Shown here in pieces: positions 56,781-64,000 of a DNA stretch of 64,000 nucleotides. Position 1 is the first letter of the stretch. Every line of letters begins with the position of its first letter. Position numbers and translations under genes: made by a program. Origin of the DNA: Arthrobacter alpinus. GTDB taxonomy: Bacteria > Actinomycetota > Actinomycetes > Actinomycetales > Micrococcaceae. A model generated the notes under the pieces. It did no database searches, had not been told where the DNA came from, and saw nothing but the letters and a program-made list of their open reading frames with translations. The stretch spans positions 806,001 through 870,000 of the forward strand of contig NZ_CP013200.1 of assembly GCF_001445575.1 (NCBI RefSeq), read 5' to 3'.

Positions 56781-59700
56781 ATGAAATCCACCGATAGAGC
56801 GCACCGTCTCAGACGCAGGTATGCGACGGTCACCGCGGGGGTACTGACCGCCGGATTGCTGACGAGCATGATGAGCCCGGCCTTCGCTGAAGATCCTGTT
56901 TCCCCGGCAGCTGCCGGTTCCTACGCCGAGCAGGTCTTGGCCAAAAGCGGCGACAAAGCCATAGTGCCGAACCAAGCGTTCTACCGCATTCCCGCCCTGG
57001 CAGATTTGGGTGGCGGCGTAATCTTGGCAGCCTATGACGGCCGTCCCGACGGCGGTGACTCGCCATCGCCGAACTCCATCGTCCAGCGCCGCAGTGTTGA
57101 CGGCGGCAAGACCTGGAGTACGCCCACCTTTGTTGCGCGCGGCCAGGTGGCCTCAAAGACCGGCCTGCAATATGGCTTCAGCGACCCCAGCTACGTCGTG
57201 GACAAGGTGACCGGCAACGTCTTCGCGTTCTTTGTGTACTCCAAGGACCAAGGCTTTCATGGCAGCACCTTCAGCTCGGATGATGCCGACCGCCAGATGG
57301 TCAGCTCAGCTGTTGCCGTTTCCACGGATAAAGGGTTGACATGGTCCATGGACCCGGGCAACATGCCCACTCTGCCCGCATTGGTGGACTATCCCGCCGA
57401 TTCCAAGTACGCCGAATTTGCTGGCCCGCTGATCTCCAATGTGGTCAAGCCTGCTGGTGGGACGGTCGGCAGCGTCAACAATGTTGGCGGCGTCGCTGGC
57501 CTCTTTGCCGCCTCAGGCGAGGGAATCCAGCTGCAGTACGGTCCAAACAAGGGCCGCTTGATCCAGCAGTTCACCGGCAAGGTCAAGAATGCATCCGGCG
57601 GCACCCCGTTCCAGTCATACAGCGTGTACTCCGATGACCATGGCAAGACGTGGGAGCGCGGCGCATTCACCGGCGACGGCATGGATGAGAACAAGTCCGT
57701 TGAACTTTCCAACGGTGATGTCATGATGAACTCCCGCGCCAGCTCCGGCGGCCAGGGTGGCCGTAAGGTTGCCATCTCCAAGGACGGCGGTGAGAGCTAC
57801 GGTGCGGTCACCATTGACGCCACGTTGCGCGACCCAGTTAATAACGCGTCCATTGCGCGGGTTTACCCCAATGCTCCGCAGGGTTCCGCTGAAGCCAAAG
57901 TCCTCATGTTCTCCAATGCGAACAGCAATACTGGGCGCAATAATGGCACCATCCGTTACTCCTGCGATGACGGCTCCACCTGGAGCGCCGGCAAGCAGTT
58001 CAAGAGCGGTTACATGTCTTATTCCACCGTCACGGCTCTCAGCGACGGAAACTTTGGCCTGCTCTATGAGGCTGATGGCAATGCAATTACCTTTGGCAAG
58101 TTCGACGCCGCATGGCTGGGTGTTGACTGCCTCGGCACCATGAACGCGGCCCTCACCGCAACAAACGTCTCCGGCACCAATGGCACCACGGTTGATGCGG
58201 CTCTGACAGTGACCAACAATGGAGACAAGGTGCTCTCCGGCGCCAGGATTTCCTTCGCAGCCAAGTTGGGCTGGGCCCTTGGCAAGGTGGTGGTTCCCGA
58301 TGTGGCACCAGGCGCCACCGCAACTGTCAATGTTCCGGTTGCTATTCCGGCCTCTTCCCGTGCCGGGAATGTTGCCCTAAGCGCCCGGCTGAGCCTCGGT
58401 GAACAAAGCATCACGGCTAATGTGGCCCTCACTGTCACGGGTGGCGCAACCGCGAACGTTGCCAAGATCGCCGTCGACGGCTTTTTGAACGCGCCGGTGC
58501 GCGATGTGACCACCACCCCGTATGCCGTGGGGGAGCAAATTCCTTACGCCTTTAAGGTGGATAACCTCAGCAACTTCACCGTAGAAGTACGTCCTACGGC
58601 AGGCAACTTTGACCCGTTGCGCCGCACCAATGAAGGGGGTACCAGTAACTCAGGAAATTGTGGCTTCGGCACCTTCATTGTGGGGCAGAGCTACACCTGT
58701 GCCACGCCGCTCCACCTGGTTACGGCAGCTGAACTGGCGGACGGATTCTTTGTTCCGCAGACCACTTGGCGAACCACGGGCGGCGGGCTTACCGAGACGC
58801 TTCCTGTCACCGGTGAGGAAGTGGACCTGCTGGTCCGCAAGCCCTCACTGTCTGCCACTCACGTTGGTGCAGAACTGGTGGACGTTGATGCCAGTGGCTA
58901 CGCCACCGTGGGTGACAGCATCAGCTACACCTCTGTCATTACCAACACGGGCAATGTCCGGCTCACCGGGGTCACCGTCGCAGGACAGGGCGCCTTTGAA
59001 CTGGCGCCGGCTGAAAGCAAGACCCTGACGTCCCTCTACACCTTGACTGCGGCTGATGTTGCGGCAAACAAGGTAGTCAACGGTCTGGTTGTCACCGCGA
59101 AGAATGGTGCACTGGGAGCTGCTTCCTCCGTTTCGGCAGCCCCCGTTGCGGCTTGCTCCGATGAGCTGTGTGGTGCGCAGCCGCCCATGGACAACCAGAT
59201 CCCGCAAAAGCAGATCAGCATTGAATCCGTCTCTTCTGAGGCAGCGACCGGGGAGCCGGTTCCCAACGGCCCGGTGTCAGTCCTACTTGATGGCGACGCC
59301 AACACGTACTGGCACACCAAATGGTCCGGCACTGCCGATGTCTTCCCGCACTCAGTGGTCTTTGACCTGGGCGGCCGCTACACGGTCACGGACTTTGAAT
59401 ACACGCAACGGCTGGGCTCCACCGCAGTTAACGGCCAGTTCAAGGATTACGAGATCTATGTTTCCGACAGTGCCACTGAGTTTGGCGAAAAAGTCCACAG
59501 CGGCGCATTTACAGCCTCGAAGGATCGCCAGCGCATCGCCATTGCCGGTAATAAGGTTGGCCGGTACGTCAAACTTGTGGGCCTGAATTCAATTGCTGGC
59601 AACGAATTTGGTGGCGGTGCAGAAGTCAACATTGCCGGACTCCCCATCGCGGCGGGGACGGCAACAGTTTCAGCCACCCCGGGATCGCTCGAAGCTGGCC

Positions 59701-61322
59701 AGAATGCCAGCATGCTGCTGGCGGGATTCCCGGCGAATAGTGCCGTGACCCTGACTCTCGATGCGGCTGTGTCCCTCGGCTCAGTGACAACGGACGCGGC
59801 TGGCGCCGCCAGCAAGTCCGTCACGATTCCGGCCGGAACAACGGTTGGAAACCATACTGTAACGGCCACTTCCGGTGAAGTTACTGCTACCGCGGCGCTC
59901 GTTGTCACGGCTCCTGTGCCGGTGCTCAGTGCCGCCATCAAGGGGGAGCGTGCCGATACGGGTCGCGACCTGGCCACTACTCCATACAAGTCCGGAGACC
60001 AGCTGCCGTACAACTTCGTTGTCAAGAGCACCGCTCCCGTCACGATCAAGATCTACCCCACCTCGGGTGAATTTACCGGCTTCAACATCAATGCATCACC
60101 CAACTGCCGGTATGGCGTTCTTGGCGCAGGGCAGGGCTACACCTGCACCACGGCAAAGCGCCTGGTCACGGCAACCGATGTCGCCAACGGCTTCTTCCAG
60201 CCCGTCACAAAATGGGCCCTTGAAGCAGCAGGTTCCGCGACCGTCAATTACACGATTGACGGCGGCGAAGTTGACGTCCTGGTCCGCAAGCCTTCGCTGG
60301 CCGTGTCGGTTGGTGCCGGCGTCTTCGAGGACAAGGACGGCGATGGCTTTGCCAGTGCTGGTGACGTGGTGAGCTTCCCGATCATTGTCAAAAACGATGG
60401 CAATGTGTCCCTGACAGACATCACTGTTCCCAGTGTGGACGGCCCGGCCGCAACCCTCGCCGCGGGTGCCAGCAGCAACGGCACCATGAAGCACACCCTG
60501 ACGGGAGCTGACCTGGCCGCCGGCCACGTGGTAGGCACGGCTGTTGCCGCTGCCAAGAACGGCAGCAAATCAGTGGCCAAGGAAGCCACCGGCGCAGCGT
60601 TCACGTTGAACATTGCCCCGGAGCCCACGGCCACCGCCACGGCAACACAGGAGCCGACGGCCACCGCCACCGCGGAGCCGACTGCAACGCAGAAGCCGAC
60701 GGTCACGCCGACCGCGGAGCCCACTGCAACGCAGAATCCTACGATCACACCGACGGCAACGCCGACCGCAACGCAGGAGCCGACGGCAACGCCGACCGCG
60801 CCCGCCGACGGCGAACCAGCCGGTTCAGTCAGTGATGCATCGGTTGCTGCCGGCGGGGAGCTGGTCATCACCGGCCAGAACTTCAAGCCCGGCACCACGG
60901 CCACCTTCACGCTGCACTCGGACCCGGTGGTTCTGGGTACGGCTGTTGTTGACGAGGACGGATCCGTGTCCCTAACGGCTAAGGTTCCTGCCGGAATCGC
61001 TGCCGGTTCACACACTGTGATCATCACGGGCACCGCTGCAAATGGCGAAGATGCTTCAGTGAGCATCGCACTGGAGATTGCCGCAGCAGGGAGCACCGAC
61101 GGTGCAACCAACCCGGCAACAACCACCGGTGCCGGCGCCACGGATGCAGCCACCACAGCAGCTGCTGCCACGGCGTCGTCCGATGGCAGCACTTCCGGTG
61201 GAAGCGGCGGGTTGGCCAACACCGGGTTCGGCACGACGCCGCTGCTGTTGATTGGCGGCCTGCTGCTTCTGGTCGGGTTGCTGGTGATGCGCCGCGTCTC
61301 GACCGGTGGTGCCCGTCATTAG
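56781..61322 (+). CDS. Cell-wall-anchored multidomain sialidase (GH33)
   Basis: 1,513 residues. Signal peptide (~1-36, SPAFAE). Sialidase propeller ~50-445: YRIP arginine motif at 68-71 and five Asp boxes (SVDGGKTW, STDKGLTW, SDDHGKTW, SKDGGESY, SCDDGSTW). Then a NEW3-like Ig domain (~450-550), a module FLNAPVRD...TTPYAVGEQIPYAF with DUF11-like domain (~565-800), an F5/8-type discoidin carbohydrate-binding domain (~810-953), an Ig-like domain, a second copy of the 'TTPY..G.Q.PY' module with DUF11-like domain (~1050-1275), a Thr/Pro/Glu-rich tract (~1280-1343), another Ig-like domain, and an LANTG sorting signal, helix and basic tail (~1475-1513). Cleaves terminal sialic acids outside the cell. 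Confidence 0.92.
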   Translation: MKSTDRAHRLRRRYATVTAGVLTAGLLTSMMSPAFAEDPVSPAAAGSYAEQVLAKSGDKAIVPNQAFYRIPALADLGGGVILAAYDGRPDGGDSPSPNSIVQRRSVDGGKTWSTPTFVARGQVASKTGLQYGFSDPSYVVDKVTGNVFAFFVYSKDQGFHGSTFSSDDADRQMVSSAVAVSTDKGLTWSMDPGNMPTLPALVDYPADSKYAEFAGPLISNVVKPAGGTVGSVNNVGGVAGLFAASGEGIQLQYGPNKGRLIQQFTGKVKNASGGTPFQSYSVYSDDHGKTWERGAFTGDGMDENKSVELSNGDVMMNSRASSGGQGGRKVAISKDGGESYGAVTIDATLRDPVNNASIARVYPNAPQGSAEAKVLMFSNANSNTGRNNGTIRYSCDDGSTWSAGKQFKSGYMSYSTVTALSDGNFGLLYEADGNAITFGKFDAAWLGVDCLGTMNAALTATNVSGTNGTTVDAALTVTNNGDKVLSGARISFAAKLGWALGKVVVPDVAPGATATVNVPVAIPASSRAGNVALSARLSLGEQSITANVALTVTGGATANVAKIAVDGFLNAPVRDVTTTPYAVGEQIPYAFKVDNLSNFTVEVRPTAGNFDPLRRTNEGGTSNSGNCGFGTFIVGQSYTCATPLHLVTAAELADGFFVPQTTWRTTGGGLTETLPVTGEEVDLLVRKPSLSATHVGAELVDVDASGYATVGDSISYTSVITNTGNVRLTGVTVAGQGAFELAPAESKTLTSLYTLTAADVAANKVVNGLVVTAKNGALGAASSVSAAPVAACSDELCGAQPPMDNQIPQKQISIESVSSEAATGEPVPNGPVSVLLDGDANTYWHTKWSGTADVFPHSVVFDLGGRYTVTDFEYTQRLGSTAVNGQFKDYEIYVSDSATEFGEKVHSGAFTASKDRQRIAIAGNKVGRYVKLVGLNSIAGNEFGGGAEVNIAGLPIAAGTATVSATPGSLEAGQNASMLLAGFPANSAVTLTLDAAVSLGSVTTDAAGAASKSVTIPAGTTVGNHTVTATSGEVTATAALVVTAPVPVLSAAIKGERADTGRDLATTPYKSGDQLPYNFVVKSTAPVTIKIYPTSGEFTGFNINASPNCRYGVLGAGQGYTCTTAKRLVTATDVANGFFQPVTKWALEAAGSATVNYTIDGGEVDVLVRKPSLAVSVGAGVFEDKDGDGFASAGDVVSFPIIVKNDGNVSLTDITVPSVDGPAATLAAGASSNGTMKHTLTGADLAAGHVVGTAVAAAKNGSKSVAKEATGAAFTLNIAPEPTATATATQEPTATATAEPTATQKPTVTPTAEPTATQNPTITPTATPTATQEPTATPTAPADGEPAGSVSDASVAAGGELVITGQNFKPGTTATFTLHSDPVVLGTAVVDEDGSVSLTAKVPAGIAAGSHTVIITGTAANGEDASVSIALEIAAAGSTDGATNPATTTGAGATDAATTAAAATASSDGSTSGGSGGLANTGFGTTPLLLIGGLLLLVGLLVMRRVSTGGARH

Positions 61323-61345
61323 TCAATAGCGCAAGCTCATGAACC

Positions 61346-61390
61346 AAGAATGCGGGGCTGCTGGCACATTGCTGGCAGCCCCGCATTCTT
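61346..61390 (+). terminator. Terminator after the sialidase
   Basis: 16-bp arms AAGAATGCGGGGCTGC and complement (61346-61361, 61375-61390) ending in CTTTG, 24 bp after the stop. Confidence 0.85.
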
Positions 61391-61439
61391 TGCACTGTTC
61401 GCGCCACGGTGGATGGCCCATTCTCGGTAAGATTGCACC

Positions 61440-62420
61440 ATGTCTTCAGTTGCCGCCCAATGGTCCGGAATGTTCGCCACCCAGCAGGAAGACGACGGTT
61501 CCCAGCGGTTTGATCGTCTGGACCCATCGGGATTCCTGCCGCCGTTCACCGACGGCCTGGCGAACCGCGCCGCCATGGCCGCCGGGGTTCGCGCCGGTTG
61601 GCACGCCGACGGCGGCACCCTCACTATTGAAGGCCGAGGAGCCGAGGACTGCGCGCCCTATGACATCCTCGTCAACGGACACCGCGCCCACCGACTGCCT
61701 GCCGCTGGCGCCCATCGCCATGAAGTGGTCTTGGACGGCCTGGCACCCAACTCGCTGGTCCAGCTGTGGCTGCCGCACTTTGGTGACTTCACCCTCGCTC
61801 AAGCCGAGTTCGACGGCGCAAACGTCACCTCAGTGGGTGAAGAGGGTCCGCGGTGGATCACCTACGGCAGCTCCATCACGCACTGCCAGCAGGCCGACGG
61901 GCCAACGCAGGCCTGGCCAGCGCTCGTGGCAAACGGCAATGGGTGGCGGCTGAGCAACCTGGGCTTGGCGGGGGAGTGCCAGTTGGACCCCATAGCCGCT
62001 GACACCATTGCCCAAACCCCGGCGGACATCATTTCTCTGTGTGTGGGGATCAACAGCTACAACGCCGCCGTTTTTTCCGAGCGCAGCTATGGCCCGGCGC
62101 TCCAGGGCTTCATCAAGACGATTCGCACCGCGCACCCCGAGGTGCCGATCGTGGTCATCACCGCTGTGCGCTCGCTGCCCCGCGAGGACAAGGCCAACGC
62201 AGTCGGTTGGACCCTGGCCGACTACCGCAATGCCACGGCCCAGGTTGTTGCCGTGATGCAGGCGCAGGGGGACACGAATTTGCATGTCATTGACGGCGCC
62301 ACGGTGCTCACGGCACAGGAGGCGGCGGAGCGGATGCCCGACACCCTGCACCCGGACACCGCAGGCTACGCACTCATGGCGGAGCGGCTAGCCCCGAAGC
62401 TGGCAGCCTTCCTCCCCTGA
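61440..62420 (+). CDS. SGNH/GDSL-type esterase
   Basis: 326 residues without signal peptide. N-terminal jelly-roll-like domain (~1-125: GVRAGWHADGGTLTIEGRG; VVLDGLAPNSLVQLWLP), then an SGNH hydrolase domain (~135-326): catalytic Ser in YGSSIT, Gly/Asn in VGINSYN, Asp and His in DTLHPDTAGY. An acetyl-esterase of sugars is a fair guess; next to a sialidase, sialate O-acetyl removal is possible but the enzyme is cytosolic by its lack of a signal. TAAGAT ends 6 nt before the ATG (leaderless). Confidence 0.85.
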   Translation: MSSVAAQWSGMFATQQEDDGSQRFDRLDPSGFLPPFTDGLANRAAMAAGVRAGWHADGGTLTIEGRGAEDCAPYDILVNGHRAHRLPAAGAHRHEVVLDGLAPNSLVQLWLPHFGDFTLAQAEFDGANVTSVGEEGPRWITYGSSITHCQQADGPTQAWPALVANGNGWRLSNLGLAGECQLDPIAADTIAQTPADIISLCVGINSYNAAVFSERSYGPALQGFIKTIRTAHPEVPIVVITAVRSLPREDKANAVGWTLADYRNATAQVVAVMQAQGDTNLHVIDGATVLTAQEAAERMPDTLHPDTAGYALMAERLAPKLAAFLP

Positions 62421-62536
62421 CCGCCCCCGCAGCCGGACCATCCCTCAGCGATTGGGGTGTTTTCCGAATCCCTCCCTCACCTTTTGGGCATTTCTGACTA
62501 ACGCGTCCGCAGTGGATGAATCGCAGCCCGGGTGTA

Positions 62537-62614
62537 GTGATAGAGCGTCGGTCAGAAAACCCCAATCGGTGATAGAGCGTCGGTCCAGATACCCCAATCG
62601 GTGATAGAGCGTTG
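62537..62614. repeat. 32-bp tandem repeat, about 2.5 copies
   Basis: GTGATAGAGCG recurs at 62537, 62569 and 62601, exactly 32 bp apart; between copies 1-2 and 2-3 the unit reads GTCGGTC.AGA..ACCCCAATCG with few changes. The third copy runs into the end of the minus-strand gene at 62619. Intergenic; function unknown. Confidence 0.85.
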
Positions 62615-62618
62615 GGGG

Positions 62619-63530
62619 TTAGGGGAGGGCGTCCACTGCCGCCCGCAGCCGCTCCCGCAGCACCGCCGATTCCGCGCTGAATGCCCGCTGGTGTGCCACA
62701 TAATCTGACTTGCCCGCCGCCGTTTCAATGGGAATGGGCGGGTAACCCCACGCGGCGAGATCGTACGGGGAGGCCTGCATGTCCATGGCCCGGATCCGCC
62801 ATGACAGCTCAAAACAGTCCATGACGAGTTCGCTGGGCAGCGCCGGGGACAGCTTGTACGCCCATTTGTAGAGGTCCATGTTGGCGTGCAGGCATCCCGG
62901 TTGCTCCAGATCGCGCTGGTTCTCACGCGTAGGTCTCAACTCATTGAGTCCGGAAGCCTGCGGCGTGTAAAAGCGGTAGGCGTCAAAATGCGTGCAGCGG
63001 ATGCGGTTCTCCTCCACCGTCCTATCCGTTCCGGCCGAGCCCAGCCGCAGCTCGAGATATTCGTGCCGCACGGCATTGGCTTCCTGCTGGTACACCATGG
63101 CCCATTCATGCAGCCCGAAACAGCCAAATTGCGCGGGGCGTGCTGCCGTGCGGCCCAGGATGATCCGGGCAAAATCGACTGCTTCCTTGCGCTGTTCCAG
63201 AAACTTCTCAAGATCAAGGACGACGCCGGGCCCCTCCGTAGGTGCCCCCGCCGCCTCGAGCTCGTTCCCGGCAGCCGGGCGGTAGAACTTCCAGCCCAGG
63301 CGCTCGGCCGCGGCGGCACCCGTCAGGACTAGACCGGGGCCAGGGTGCCAGCGGGAAAGCTGGCCCGGCTTCTGCGTGTAATACGTGAAGAGGAAATCCT
63401 CCACAGGGTGTTTCTGATTTGCCGAGCGGCGGGCCAGGTACGGGGCGGCGTACCGGTCAACGCGTTGTTGGTGCGCGGCCGCCCGGGCCTGCCACACACT
63501 CTCAGGCAGGGAAAGTAGGGCTGGGGTCAT
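62619..63530 (-). CDS. Conserved actinobacterial protein (often labelled 3-methyladenine DNA glycosylase)
   Basis: 303 residues, cytosolic. ARSANQKHPVEDFLFTYYTQ, GQLSRWHPGPG, CFGLHEWAMVYQ and RPTRENQRDLEQPGCLHANMDLYKWAYKLSPALPSEL are conserved family stretches by memory. Databases often name this family 3-methyladenine DNA glycosylase, but I see no helix-hairpin-helix or AlkA/Tag active-site motif, so the name is doubtful. GATAAT ends 7 nt before the ATG, fitting a leaderless message. Confidence 0.7.
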   Translation of the reverse strand: MTPALLSLPESVWQARAAAHQQRVDRYAAPYLARRSANQKHPVEDFLFTYYTQKPGQLSRWHPGPGLVLTGAAAAERLGWKFYRPAAGNELEAAGAPTEGPGVVLDLEKFLEQRKEAVDFARIILGRTAARPAQFGCFGLHEWAMVYQQEANAVRHEYLELRLGSAGTDRTVEENRIRCTHFDAYRFYTPQASGLNELRPTRENQRDLEQPGCLHANMDLYKWAYKLSPALPSELVMDCFELSWRIRAMDMQASPYDLAAWGYPPIPIETAAGKSDYVAHQRAFSAESAVLRERLRAAVDALP

Positions 63531-63534
63531 GGTC

Positions 63535-64000
63535 TCAATTATCCGCCATTACGGCGGTGTCATGGGCGGGCGTGCCCGTCATCACCGTTTCGGGCACACC
63601 GCCGGCGTCGGCGTGGGTGGCGGCATCGATCAAGGCCATCATGGAGTGGTGCAGTGCCATGGCGCTTTCGCGAGTCAGTCCGAGCCGGGCCATCATGGTC
63701 CCCGGCACGGAGAGGGCCTTCTCGCGCAGGGCCGCACCGGCTGGGGTGAGGTCAATGGCCAGTGCGCGCTCATCGACGCCGTCCTTAGTGCGGGTGAGGT
63801 AACCAAGCGCTTCGAGCCGCTTGAGCAGGGGAGAAAGGGTGGCCGATTCCAGCAAAAGCGCGGCGCTAATGTCCTTGACGCGGCGCGGGGCCTGCTCCCA
63901 CAGGGCAAGCATCACCAGGTACTGCGGGTGGGTCAACTGGAGTTCGGCGAGGACCGGCTTGTAGGCGGTAATCACGCTGCGGGAGGCCACGCTGAGGCCA
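63535..64000 (-). CDS. MarR/OhrR-family regulator (5' truncated)
   Basis: At least 155 residues; the frame runs off the window, and GLSVASRSVITAYKPVLAEL matches the OhrR-type opening 'LY.ASR.....Y.P.L.EL', so the true start lies beyond the window. Winged helix LLLESATLSPLLKRLEALGYLTRTKDGVDERAL. The reactive N-terminal Cys diagnostic of OhrR would be in the missing part. A C-terminal tail of ~45 residues is longer than usual. It starts 4 bp from the start of the neighbouring conserved gene. Confidence 0.8.
   Translation of the reverse strand, partial: GLSVASRSVITAYKPVLAELQLTHPQYLVMLALWEQAPRRVKDISAALLLESATLSPLLKRLEALGYLTRTKDGVDERALAIDLTPAGAALREKALSVPGTMMARLGLTRESAMALHHSMMALIDAATHADAGGVPETVMTGTPAHDTAVMADN

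Noticed and set aside
62537..62614. Possible CRISPR array from 32-bp repeats
   Set aside because: The units are back-to-back without distinct spacers, there are under three copies, and no cas genes are present.

Overview
The window looks like a chromosomal segment of a high-GC Gram-positive actinobacterium, most probably Arthrobacter or a close relative in the Micrococcaceae. The evidence is GC-rich codon use, many GTG/TTG starts, split PurS/PurQ/PurL, class II aldolase followed by a DUF3151 gene, an Asp23/AmaP envelope cluster and a LAxTG-type sorting signal. Genus assignment is inference. Most of the segment is housekeeping and nutrient uptake with one insertion sequence; I see no prophage, CRISPR array, plasmid or restriction system.

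Layout. 1-5.4 kb: end of an ABC exporter, a formimidoylglutamase-like gene, and a polar amino-acid ABC operon. 5.4-14.7 kb: purine permease, CopC-like copper protein, a minus-strand set of redox and PLP enzymes, a universal stress protein, an NlpC/P60 cell-wall hydrolase and a small zincin. 14.8-15.3 kb: tRNA-Glu, tRNA-Asp, tRNA-Phe. 15.4-18.8 kb: a lipoprotein, the tightly coupled Asp23/Gls24-AmaP envelope cluster and a repetitive amphipathic protein. 18.8-25.4 kb: an alpha-glucoside locus (GH13 enzyme divergent from an ABC importer and a LacI regulator, with a LacI-type operator between). 25.5-31 kb: exonuclease III and a glycine-betaine ABC operon whose ATPase is frameshifted. 31-33.1 kb: nadE, pyrE, tdk. 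33.2-36.3 kb: an SsuA/NMT1-like binding-protein gene broken by an IS3-family element that apparently deleted part of it, then a degenerate fragment and a MarR regulator. 36.5-46.7 kb: HAD phosphatase, SpoU methyltransferase, fba, DUF3151, an HTH regulator, SDR plus MarR, purA and a nitrilase-family amidase. 46.8-49.7 kb: an aliphatic-sulfonate ABC operon behind a SAM riboswitch. 49.9-52.9 kb: CoA-binding protein, a frameshifted polysaccharide deacetylase and small enzymes. 53.1-56.4 kb: purSQL. 56.8-62.4 kb: a very large cell-wall-anchored sialidase and an SGNH hydrolase. 62.5-64 kb: a 32-bp tandem repeat, a conserved gene and a truncated OhrR/MarR gene.

Cross-cutting observations. Ten start codons lie 6-7 nt after a TANNNT -10 box and look leaderless. 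The two apparent frameshifts (betaine ATPase and polysaccharide deacetylase) are each repaired by adding one C to a short C run, which suggests consensus errors. The IS3 element lacks a target duplication and about 55 codons are missing from the gene around it. I found no convincing wholly new system; the most unusual pieces are the sialidase architecture, the IS-linked deletion, the envelope cluster with its LEA-like partner, and two very long perfect palindromes.
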